Source of the DNA: Rhodovulum imhoffii
GTDB taxonomy: Bacteria > Pseudomonadota > Alphaproteobacteria > Rhodobacterales > Rhodobacteraceae
Direction: 5' to 3'
DNA length: 64,000 bases
Assembly: GCF_003046545.1 (NCBI RefSeq)
Contig: NZ_QAAA01000001.1
Location: forward strand, 291,269 to 355,268
Positions 51,826-59,788 of this stretch are shown piece by piece (positions within the stretch are counted from its first letter, which is position 1; each line of letters begins with the position of its first letter). The notes below the pieces were generated by a model that worked only from the letters and a program-made list of their open reading frames with translations, had not been told where the DNA came from and made no database searches. A program made the translations under genes and the position numbers.

Positions 51826-52661
51826 GCCGCAACGTTGAGCGACACGGTGCCGCCTCCGGCTTCATTCAAATGGAATATCATCGACCGGTCGCGCCGCGTC
51901 GTCAGAACCCGACGGAGTTTACCATCAAAAATGATCCCGTTTGCGTGCTGACGGTATAGATCAACAGTCTCCTGCGTCTGATAAGCGATGCCATCGTCTG
52001 AGAAGATGACCGCTTGGATGTTCGGGCAAGCTTCCATGACTTCACGAGAGTAGCCATTCAGCCTTCCATGATGAGATGCCACGAAAAGGGTCACGTCTCG
52101 CAACTCTCTCGCGAATGCCGGATTCTGCATTAGCGCTTTCCAGCCTCGGACTTCTAAATCGCCAGGAAAAACTATCTTGTGCGGGCCACAGCGGATGAAT
52201 ATTGCCAAACTCAGATTGTTGGTGTCGCTGAACCCGAAGTAGGGATCATACGGGTTTCGGAATACCGAGAAAGAGGCATCCCCGAAATTCGCGTCATCAA
52301 CTGCGGAGACGGGTCCACCCGTGAATGTTCGCTCCATGCTTTCAATGAGGCGACGGATACCGTTACCCATGCCATTGGCGGACTTCATTTCACGAACGGC
52401 TTGGGATGTAATTGTATTGTTGGTCACGAGTGCTTGTACGAATACCCGACTCAAGAGATCTCCGATCCCAGAGCAATGGTCCTCGTCAAAGTTTGTTATG
52501 AAAAGCCTGTCGATATTGTAGATGCCCATGGAGTTTAAAGCAGCTCCAGGCAACCAACGCTCTTCGGCATGGTGACCGCAATCGATCAATACTCGGCGAC
52601 CGTTGCTAGTGGTGACCAATGCGCATGCGCCATGATCTACGTTGAAAATGTTTAAGAGCAT
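51822..52661 (-). CDS. MBL-fold metallohydrolase (ComEC/Rec2-like)
   Basis: 279 residues from the ATG preceded by GGAGACGCCT. It has NVDHGACALV, LIDCGHH, then TNFDEDHCSG (the HxxDH-like metal site in variant form), VFPGDLE and VASHHGR near the end. This is the competence-type MBL fold without the ComEC membrane domain; the separate membrane gene may replace it. Metal-dependent nuclease or phosphodiesterase activity is possible. Pairs of this sort are candidates for defence, but that is inference. Confidence 0.82.
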   Translation of the reverse strand: MLLNIFNVDHGACALVTTSNGRRVLIDCGHHAEERWLPGAALNSMGIYNIDRLFITNFDEDHCSGIGDLLSRVFVQALVTNNTITSQAVREMKSANGMGNGIRRLIESMERTFTGGPVSAVDDANFGDASFSVFRNPYDPYFGFSDTNNLSLAIFIRCGPHKIVFPGDLEVRGWKALMQNPAFARELRDVTLFVASHHGRLNGYSREVMEACPNIQAVIFSDDGIAYQTQETVDLYRQHANGIIFDGKLRRVLTTRRDRSMIFHLNEAGGGTVSLNVAA

Positions 52662-52759
52662 AGGCGTCTCCTCTACTGGTGGGGTCTGCCTCCCTGTCCT
52701 CCGCAATATATCGTAGGCGAGACTGTGAGTCGAGTCGTGATCGTTCGCGCTTTGTTCAG

Positions 52760-53437
52760 TCAGATCTCCCGCGCGAACCAACGGATGCGGCCGACGATGT
52801 GGATCTCGTCGGCCGTTCGCTCGTAAGGACTGTAGAAGCCGTTATCCGAGATGACGCGCACGGCCGGCGGGTCGCTGTTCGGGATGTGCTCGAGCCGCTT
52901 GGCCACCAGTCCCATGCCGTCGTCCAGCACGAAGATCCCCGGCGGGTTCGGCGCGCGGCGCGCCATGTCGACGAGCACCGTGTCGCCGTCGAGCAGCGTC
53001 GGCGCCATGCTGTCGCCTTCCACATGCATGATCCGCAGTTGGGAGGGGCTGGCCTTCAGGCTGTGGCGGATCCAAGAGCGACGGAAGTGGTAGGCTCGGC
53101 CGGCAGGATCGTCGTGCTCCTGAACCACCGCGCCGCCGCCCATCGACGGGCGCGGGCTCGCATGCGCGATCGAGACGAAGGCTTCGTCCGGGTTCTCGAT
53201 GAAGGGGGGCGTGCCCTCGACATCGCCGATCCCGTGGATCAGCCAGTCGCGGTCGACCTTCAGGACGCGGGCAACCTCGGCCAGCCGGTCGATGCCGGGG
53301 CGGGATGATCGCCCGCGCAGGATGTCGTAGACGAAGGAGCGGTTTACTCCGGCCATCTCGGCGACATGGGCGGGGCTGAGGCCGAGCTGGTTGGCCCGGG
53401 CCCTGAGACGGTCGGCAAGCGTGTGGTGCTCGTTCAT
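52760..53437 (-). CDS. CI/LexA-like prophage repressor (XRE + S24 peptidase)
   Basis: A 225-aa protein. Residues 8-65 are an XRE helix-turn-helix (LSPAHVAEMAGVNRSFVYDI). The C-terminal half is the S24 self-cleaving peptidase with Ser in VEGDSMAPTL and Lys in GLVAKRL. Such repressors keep the prophage silent and cut themselves after DNA damage. It is divergent from the early genes that start at 53546; the 108-base gap is AT-richer (ATAGGATAAAATCGGATTGA) and probably holds the operators. Confidence 0.93.
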   Translation of the reverse strand: MNEHHTLADRLRARANQLGLSPAHVAEMAGVNRSFVYDILRGRSSRPGIDRLAEVARVLKVDRDWLIHGIGDVEGTPPFIENPDEAFVSIAHASPRPSMGGGAVVQEHDDPAGRAYHFRRSWIRHSLKASPSQLRIMHVEGDSMAPTLLDGDTVLVDMARRAPNPPGIFVLDDGMGLVAKRLEHIPNSDPPAVRVISDNGFYSPYERTADEIHIVGRIRWFAREI

Positions 53438-53545
53438 GTTTCCCCACCCAATTGTGGATGAAATAGGATAAAATCGGATTGATCGACGGACGTCAAGCGA
53501 ATAAGAACAGAAGGTAAACATCAGGCAGGGGAATCGGAGGGGCGC

Positions 53546-54229
53546 GTGCACATCGACAAGCTGTATTTCACGCTCCCCGAGGTGCTCGAGCGCTGGCGGA
53601 TCTCCGAGACGGACCTCGTCTACCTGGCCGAGAACGACAAGCTCCGGCTGTCGGTGCGCGTCTTCGGCGAGCCGGTCGAGTTCGGCGACTACGAGGAGGG
53701 CCAGGACGGCGAGCGGTTCCGCGTGCCGTGGGAGCAGAAGCCCTTCAGCGGGCTGCTCGACCTGCACGCCTGTGACGTCTTCCAGCTGTTCCGCTGCGGC
53801 GAGCTCCATGTCAGCGAGTTCCGCACGCCGCGCGCGGACTATGCGTCGCTCTATGGCGAGGCCAAGCCGGTCTTCGTGATGATCGGCGACCTCCTGCTAA
53901 GGCGCGAGGAACGCGATCGTTTCGAGCTTCAGTCCGGGTTCTCTTCCGGCGGCTCGGCGATGGAGGAGAGCACCTTCATCGCCTCGGCCGACTACCAGGA
54001 GGTGCGCTGCAACGGCTACCGCTTCCGGCTCGGCCCGATCCAGGCGCAGGTCGTCCGTGCCCTGCACGACGCCGCGCAGCGCGGCGAGCCGTGGCAGAGC
54101 GGCAAGGCCATCTTGTCGTCGGCGGGCTCGAAGAGCCTGCGCATGGCCGACGTCTTCAAGTCGCAGAAGGACTGGCGGCAGCTGATCCGCTCCGACCGTC
54201 GCGGCGGCTACCGTCTGAACATCGACTGA
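53546..54229 (+). CDS. Early phage protein, 227 aa
   Basis: Starts with GTG at 53546 after GGAGGGGCGC. The N-terminus (DKLYFTLPEVLERWRISETD) looks like a small helix-turn-helix and the C-terminus (KAILSSAGSKSLRMADVFKS) like a winged helix that might bind DNA. First rightward gene of the second prophage, opposite the repressor; possibly a Cro-like or anti-repressor function. Not recognised as a family. Confidence 0.65.
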   Translation: MHIDKLYFTLPEVLERWRISETDLVYLAENDKLRLSVRVFGEPVEFGDYEEGQDGERFRVPWEQKPFSGLLDLHACDVFQLFRCGELHVSEFRTPRADYASLYGEAKPVFVMIGDLLLRREERDRFELQSGFSSGGSAMEESTFIASADYQEVRCNGYRFRLGPIQAQVVRALHDAAQRGEPWQSGKAILSSAGSKSLRMADVFKSQKDWRQLIRSDRRGGYRLNID

Positions 54230-54239
54230 CTCGCCTCTC

Positions 54240-54370
54240 ATCCCCCTATGCGCTGTTCCTTAGCACGCTCGGTGTGGGATCGGCTGGGGGATGGAAGGGG
54301 ATGACGATCCCCCTCCAAGCCGTCCAAGCCTGTCCTGCAAGGCCATATCCATCCCCCTCCGCATCCCCCT
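54240..54370. repeat. ATCCCCCT repeat cluster
   Basis: ATCCCCCT occurs at 54240-54247, 54307-54314, 54351-54358 and 54363-54370, with reverse-strand relatives GGGGGAT at 54286-54292 and AGGGGAT at 54296-54302. It fills the gap between the first early gene and the excisionase-like gene. It could be iterons or a regulator-binding array. Confidence 0.55.
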
Positions 54371-54407
54371 GCGATCCTGACGACATCCCATAGCGGGATT
54401 TCGCAAT

Positions 54408-54438
54408 CTCTCTCCGAAGCACACGCAAACGGAGAGAG
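54408..54438 (+). promoter_or_regulatory. Hairpin that sequesters the ribosome site of the next gene
   Basis: CTCTCTCCG (54408-54416) pairs perfectly with CGGAGAGAG (54430-54438). The right arm holds the GGAGAG Shine-Dalgarno for the ATG at 54442, so folding would hide it. Translation may be switched by a protein, by RNA, or by transcription from upstream. Confidence 0.6.
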
Positions 54439-54441
54439 CCG

Positions 54442-54654
54442 ATGCAGCAGAAGCATTGCCTGAACCAGAAAGAACTCGCCCGGCGCTGGACGATCTCGCA
54501 TCGCACGCTGGAACGCTGGCGGTGGGCGGGTGAAGGCCCGGCCTACATGAAGATCGGCGGACGGGTCGTCTACCGGCTCGAGGACATCGTCGCCTTCGAG
54601 CGGGACCAGCTCCAGCACACCATGGACACCCAGCCGCGCGCGGGAGCGGCCTGA
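54442..54654 (+). CDS. Excisionase-like / MerR-type HTH protein
   Basis: 70 residues with an HTH_17 type helix-turn-helix (LNQKELARRWTISHRTLERW) followed by the wing GRVVYRLEDIVAFER. Such small proteins direct excision or control early transcription. The ribosome site is inside a hairpin. Confidence 0.8.
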   Translation: MQQKHCLNQKELARRWTISHRTLERWRWAGEGPAYMKIGGRVVYRLEDIVAFERDQLQHTMDTQPRAGAA

Positions 54655-55016
54655 TGGGACGCGTGTCGCCCATCACCGAGGCCGAGGTCGTGCAGCTGCA
54701 TGGCGCAAACGAGCCGGCGCTCGATGAGATCGGACTCGCCGCCTGGATCGCGCAGGCCGAACCCGGCGAGGCGCTGGTCTATCACCGCGGGTTCCTCGCG
54801 GTCGATGCCACGTCGGTCATCTCGAAGCTGCCGGCGGATCGCCAACGCACGCTGCAGCTGGTGGCAGCCGCCGCCCGGCGCGCGGCGGAGCAGAACCTCG
54901 TCCACCTCGTACAGTCCCGGCTCGGCCCCGACGCTTTCGCCTACATCGCTGTCGCCCGCCCGAAGCCCGGCCCGTCCGGCGCGGCGCTCTCGATGCGCCT
55001 GCTCGAGGCCGCCTGA
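54654..55016 (+). CDS. Small early phage protein, 120 aa
   Basis: MGRVSPITEAEVVQLHGANE and a helical Ala/Arg-rich middle (RTLQLVAAAARRAAEQN). No domain. It overlaps the previous gene stop (TGATG) and precedes two genes leading to the ATPase. Confidence 0.65.
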   Translation: MGRVSPITEAEVVQLHGANEPALDEIGLAAWIAQAEPGEALVYHRGFLAVDATSVISKLPADRQRTLQLVAAAARRAAEQNLVHLVQSRLGPDAFAYIAVARPKPGPSGAALSMRLLEAA

Positions 55017-55043
55017 ATCCCATTCCCAATCCCGGAGACCCCG

Positions 55044-55532
55044 ATGCCCTATCCCGAGAACACCCCCACGCCCGATGACCTGCCGGACCTCAGCCCGCAG
55101 GTGATCGCCGGGCTGCCCGTCGAACTGCTGGCCATCCTCCAGCGCGAGATCGACGAGCGCCTGAAACGCGACAAGGCCGCGAAGACCCGGCTCGATGCCG
55201 CGCTGACCTTTCGCTACGCCACCCGCGCCACCGAGGAGCGGCAGGCGCAGGCCAAGGATACCGGCACCGTCCGGTTCGATGACGGCGATTTCACCGTGGT
55301 TGCCGACCTGCCGAAACGGGTCGAGTGGGACCAGTCGCAGCTGGGCGCCATGGTCGAGCGGATCCGCGACGCCGGGGACGACCCCGCCGAGTATGTCGAG
55401 ATCGCCTTCAAGGTGCCCGAGCGCAAATACGCGGCCTGGCCCGACGCGATCCGCCAGGGCTTCGAGCAGGCGCGGACCGTGAAGACCGGCGCGCTGAAGG
55501 TCGAGATCCGGCCGCAGGGAGGCGATGCATGA
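55044..55532 (+). CDS. Early phage protein before the ATPase, 162 aa
   Basis: A helical acidic N-terminus (VELLAILQREIDERLKRD) and a beta-rich C-terminus (FTVVADLPKRVEWD; FKVPERKYAAWPD). It occupies the slot held by a different small gene (1282) in the first prophage and overlaps the ATPase start. No function known. Confidence 0.7.
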   Translation: MPYPENTPTPDDLPDLSPQVIAGLPVELLAILQREIDERLKRDKAAKTRLDAALTFRYATRATEERQAQAKDTGTVRFDDGDFTVVADLPKRVEWDQSQLGAMVERIRDAGDDPAEYVEIAFKVPERKYAAWPDAIRQGFEQARTVKTGALKVEIRPQGGDA

Positions 55533-56008
55533 GCCTCCCGATCATCACCGCCGACGAGCGGCTGGCCGAGGTGCGCGGCGTGAAGGCCGCCATCTTCGGA
55601 CCGCCGGGCATCGGCAAGACCACGCTCCTGCGCACGCTCAATTCCACCACCTCGCTGTTCTTCGATCTCGAGGCTGGCGATCTCGCCATCGAGGGGCTGG
55701 CAATCGACACGATCCGCCCACGCACCTGGCGGGAATGCCGCGACTTCGCGGTGTTCATCGGCGGCCCGAACCCGGCGCTGCGCAAGGACCAGCCCTACAG
55801 CGAGGACCACTACCAGGCGATCTGCCAGAAGTACGGCGATCCGCAGGTGCTGGAGAAGTACGACACGGTCTTCATCGACTCGATCACCGTCGCGGGGCGG
55901 CTCTGCTTCCAGTGGTGCAAGGGCCAGCCGGAGGCGCAATCGGACAAGACCGGCAAGCCGGACGTCCGTGGGGCCTACGGGCTGCATGGCCGCGAGATGA
56001 TCGCCTGA
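55529..56008 (+). pseudogene. Truncated paralogue of the phage AAA ATPase
   Basis: 159 residues closely matching residues 1-158 of the ATPase at 1578 (Walker A FGPPGIGKTT; FIDSITVAGRLCFQW; GAYGLHGREMI). It ends in IA-stop exactly where the intact copy continues GWLTHLQH, so the 3' half of the gene and the rest of the second prophage replication block are gone. The breakpoint (about 56003) is 258 bases left of the first CRISPR repeat. Confidence 0.88.
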
Positions 56009-56260
56009 GCACTGGCCCTCGTGCCAAGAGGCACGGAAGCGGTCTCTCCGGGCCGATATTCTCCGGACCTCATGACTGCGCTGATTTGGTGAATTTCTCG
56101 TAAGCCCATGTAGATATTGACGAAATTCAAGCCGTTGAAATTACTTGGATTGGAGTCGCGTTTGCGTCTGCCGCGACTGGTTTCGGAAGCTCTCAGGCTG
56201 TGGCTGGGTGATTGTAGGACGACGCATCCAGCGCGGGGGGGCGATTTCACGGCAATTCGT
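56009..56260 (+). promoter_or_regulatory. Region left of the array, probable CRISPR leader side
   Basis: A 252-base non-coding stretch after the prophage breakpoint. Part is AT-richer (56095-56150, with TTGACGAAATTCAAGCCGTT), which contains a possible -35 box. A short hairpin (CGTGCC / GGCACG) lies near 56018-56035. As array transcription runs rightward, this is the likely leader side, though leader polarity in II-C loci can differ. Confidence 0.45.
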
Positions 56261-58414
56261 GTCCGGGCTTGGCCACGCCGCTTCTTCTGCTAGGATAGGC
56301 GGTCGTCAGGTCCTTCTCGAACTTCAGTCCGGGCTTGGCCACGCCGCTTCTTCTGCTAGGATGATCGACACGCTTTGCCGCATGCAGCGCCTGTCCGGGC
56401 TTGGCCACGCCGCTTCTTCTGCTAGGATGAACCAACTTTACAACAGCGTTGCGCCGCTGTCCGGGCTTGGCCACGCCGCTTCTTCTGCTAGGATTTTCAG
56501 CGCCCGCGCACCGGCGGTAATTTCGTCCGGGCTTGGCCACGCCGCTTCTTCTGCTAGGATTGCCGCGTTGCATGATTGGATGCTGGAGAGCGTCCGGGCT
56601 TGGCCACGCCGCTTCTTCTGCTAGGATCGCCGGCCTGCGGGCGCTGTCCCGCGCCGGGTCCGGGCTTGGCCACGCCGCTTCTTCTGCTAGGATATCTTCT
56701 GGATGCGCTTGACGAAAAGCTCAGTCCGGGCTTGGCCACGCCGCTTCTTCTGCTAGGATCGCATGGCGACACCGCCAGTGCCGATACCATGTCCGGGCTT
56801 GGCCACGCCGCTTCTTCTGCTAGGATGATGCTGACCTTGTCCATCTTGCCCCCGTTGTCCGGGCTTGGCCACGCCGCTTCTTCTGCTAGGATCTTCCTGC
56901 ATTGCAATCACGCGATTCTGTCGTCCGGGCTTGGCCACGCCGCTTCTTCTGCTAGGATAGGAAGCGCATGCGCCTGCACGCGGGTGAGGTCCGGGCTTGG
57001 CCACGCCGCTTCTTCTGCTAGGATCATCGATGGCGGCTGGGGTAAGACGGTGCTGTCCGGGCTTGGCCACGCCGCTTCTTCTGCTAGGATATTTGTGATT
57101 TATTCGGCCAGTTCGAGGCTGTCCGGGCTTGGCCACGCCGCTTCTTCTGCTAGGATGACCTCTGCGATGGCCATCTAAGTCGGCCAGTCCGGGCTTGGCC
57201 ACGCCGCTTCTTCTGCTAGGATTTGGGCCGGAAACGCCCGAGTTCAATCTGCGTCCGGGCTTGGCCACGCCGCTTCTTCTGCTAGGATTGCTCTGGGCGG
57301 CTGTCATTCCCTCGATCAGTCCGGGCTTGGCCACGCCGCTTCTTCTGCTAGGATGTGGGCCAGCTGGTCGGCCACGCGAAACAGGTCCGGGCTTGGCCAC
57401 GCCGCTTCTTCTGCTAGGATACGCGCTCTATCACACGCTGCTCGGCTACGTGTCCGGGCTTGGCCACGCCGCTTCTTCTGCTAGGATTATCACACCGGAG
57501 ACGCGATGAACGCCATCGTCCGGGCTTGGCCACGCCGCTTCTTCTGCTAGGATGCCAGCCCTCAAGGCATGGAAAACGGCAAGGTCCGGGCTTGGCCACG
57601 CCGCTTCTTCTGCTAGGATCATTTTCGGCCTCATACTGTTCGATTTCTCGGTCCGGGCTTGGCCACGCCGCTTCTTCTGCTAGGATGAACCCTTATCACC
57701 GCAATCATTCAGACCACGTCCGGGCTTGGCCACGCCGCTTCTTCTGCTAGGATTGAGCGCATCTTCCACCCGCTGGCGGTCGTCGTCCGGGCTTGGCCAC
57801 GCCGCTTCTTCTGCTAGGATTTCAGGAGAGGTTTGATCAGCGTGGCATCGGTCCGGGCTTGGCCACGCCGCTTCTTCTGCTAGGATACATCGGCCTCTGA
57901 TTTCATGAAGCACATGGTCCGGGCTTGGCCACGCCGCTTCTTCTGCTAGGATCGGGCGGGCGCGGACACTCTCAAAATCAGAGTCCGGGCTTGGCCACGC
58001 CGCTTCTTCTGCTAGGATAGGCCCATCACTCAAACGTGGGTCGCTGTAGTCCGGGCTTGGCCACGCCGCTTCTTCTGCTAGGATTGCATTCACGCCGAGC
58101 ACTGTTTCTGACCAGTCCGGGCTTGGCCACGCCGCTTCTTCTGCTAGGATATCGAACTCGAACTCGCGGTTTATGACGCAGTCCGGGCTTGGCCACGCCG
58201 CTTCTTCTGCTAGGATATGGGAAACGGATGAACTCGCGGCTCCTGTGTCCGGGCTTGGCCACGCCGCTTCTTCTGCTAGGATCATTGTGGAGCGGATGAT
58301 TGTCTGGAAGAAGTCCGGGCTTGGCCACGCCGCTTCTTCTGCTAGGATGACGCTGACCTCGTCCATCTTTCCCGCATTGTCCGGGCTTGGCCACGCCGCT
58401 TCTTCTGCTAGGAT
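56261..58414 (+). CRISPR. Type II-C CRISPR array, 33 repeats, 32 spacers
   Basis: The 36-bp repeat begins GTCCGGGCTTGGCC and ends TTCTTCTGCTAGGAT and is identical by eye in all 33 copies. Spacers are 30 or 31 bases (period 66 or 67). The right end is followed by a T-tract terminator, and the tracrRNA anti-repeat pairs with the 3' part of the repeat, so crRNAs are read rightward. Each repeat holds TTGGCC (bases 9-14), a 16-base gap, then TGC-TAGGAT (bases 28-36), a -35 and extended -10 arrangement. Spacer 9 and spacer 32 are related. Confidence 0.98.
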
Positions 58415-58416
58415 TG

Positions 58417-58450
58417 ACCCCGCTCAACCTCTTGTTGTGCGGGGTTTTTT
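58417..58450 (+). terminator. Terminator after the array
   Basis: ACCCCGC (58417-58423) pairs with GCGGGGT (58439-58445), followed by a run of T. It ends rightward transcription of the array before it meets the leftward cas genes. Confidence 0.88.
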
Positions 58451-58486
58451 ATTGAGTTGCGCCGCAGAAAAACGCCCTCGGCAAGC

Positions 58487-58837
58487 CTAGAACAGCACGA
58501 GTTGAGCCGGTTTTTCCGCAGGCGCTTTCGATCTTCGCTTGCCGTGGAAGACCTGACTGAGCGCATATTGCTTGTCGGTGAAGAAGAGAACCTGCACATG
58601 GCCGGCGTCGGGTACGAGGTCGCCAACCTGTCGGGCATAACTTTCGGCCTTCTCCTTGCTCCAAGCATGACGGAGATAGACCGAAAACTGAACCATTTCA
58701 AATCCAAGGTCCAATAAATCGTTGCGGAACCGCGTGGCCCACTTGCGTTCGGCGCTGGTCAGCACCGGCAGGTCGAAAAGCACCCATACCCACATGATCC
58801 TGTATCCTGAAAGTTGTTTGAAGCCGTTTTCACTCAT
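58487..58837 (-). CDS. cas2: CRISPR-associated Cas2
   Basis: 116 residues with the Cas2 ferredoxin fold: MWVWVLFDLPVLTSAERKWA at the N-terminus, with the Asp of FDLP, and FQ-SVYLRHAWSKEKA after it. Cas2 dimers bridge two Cas1 dimers in spacer integration. Last gene of the cas operon; overlaps cas1 by eight bases. Confidence 0.95.
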   Translation of the reverse strand: MSENGFKQLSGYRIMWVWVLFDLPVLTSAERKWATRFRNDLLDLGFEMVQFSVYLRHAWSKEKAESYARQVGDLVPDAGHVQVLFFTDKQYALSQVFHGKRRSKAPAEKPAQLVLF

Positions 58838-59744
58838 CGTCTTGCTCCTCGGCGGCTATCGGGATTGGCCGGTCCGGAAAGACGAGGCGCAGTTTGCCCG
58901 ACTCGCAGGACTGGGCGAGGCTTTGCGCCAGGCGCACCAAGACCTGTGATAGCGGGCTTGCGCCCTGCGGCGTCGGGAAGTCGGCGGCAAGGCTGGCCAC
59001 GAGCGCGCCGCGTGCCTCGGCGACTTCGGTGATTCCCTTGGCACACAGGCCGCGGACGATCAGATCGACGGTGGGCCGGAACGGTTCCATCAGGTCGTCG
59101 GCAAGCGCCAGTGCATCGCCGCCCGAGCGGTGGTGGACGGACAGGGACGGATGCAGCCCTACGGACACGATCGCGCGCGCCGTTGCTGCCCGCAGAACGG
59201 CATAGCCGTAGTTCAGCAGGGCATTGGCCCCCGAGGCCTCGCGGTCACGCCGGAACGCCTTGTCCATCATCAAGGGCCAGTAAGCCTGCGCGGCCTGCGC
59301 CTCGCGGTTGTCAGGGTCGCCGGAGCGCACGGCTGTTGCCAGTCGTCGCAGGCGCTCGGACGGTTCGTTCACACGCTCGAGAGCTTCCGCCTGTGCCGTG
59401 ATCTTATGGCGGACCAATGTAGCCCAGGCCTGTTTGCGAAACGGCAAGGACGCATCGGCCTGCGCTCTGATGCGATGCGCCTGCTGGAAGTGCCCGTTCA
59501 GTGGCAGGACCACCGCCACCGGATTGAAGTCATGCCCCAACACCATTACCGGCACCTGGCGGGCTGCGAGTTCGACCAGCGCGCTGTTCGACCAGATCAT
59601 CCCGGGGCTGGCGACCAGCACCGCCTCGAGGTCATCGAAGGCGATGCACCCGGTCTCCCCTCCGTCCGTATCAACCGCCAGGAATCCGCGGCGCTTGTGC
59701 ACCGAAAGCCCGGGTGCCGTCAGTTCCAGTATCCGTCCAACCAT
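58830..59744 (-). CDS. cas1: CRISPR-associated Cas1 (type II)
   Basis: 304 residues. The Cas1 integrase pattern is seen in GANALLNYGYAVLRAATARA, LHPSLSVHHRSGGDALALAD and DLMEPFRPTVD, which supply Glu/His/Asp metal ligands. It lies 44 bases after cas9 and overlaps cas2. No csn2 or cas4 is present, which defines subtype II-C. Confidence 0.96.
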   Translation of the reverse strand: MVGRILELTAPGLSVHKRRGFLAVDTDGGETGCIAFDDLEAVLVASPGMIWSNSALVELAARQVPVMVLGHDFNPVAVVLPLNGHFQQAHRIRAQADASLPFRKQAWATLVRHKITAQAEALERVNEPSERLRRLATAVRSGDPDNREAQAAQAYWPLMMDKAFRRDREASGANALLNYGYAVLRAATARAIVSVGLHPSLSVHHRSGGDALALADDLMEPFRPTVDLIVRGLCAKGITEVAEARGALVASLAADFPTPQGASPLSQVLVRLAQSLAQSCESGKLRLVFPDRPIPIAAEEQDDE

Positions 59745-59788
59745 GAGAGCCTCCTTGATGGAATGTGCCCGAAGGGTTGGCTTGCCTG

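Noticed and set aside
56145..58490. Several repetitive proteins on both strands rich in SGLGHAASSARI, PSRRSGVAKPG or ILAEEAAWPSPD.
   Set aside because: They are translations of the CRISPR repeat in different frames.
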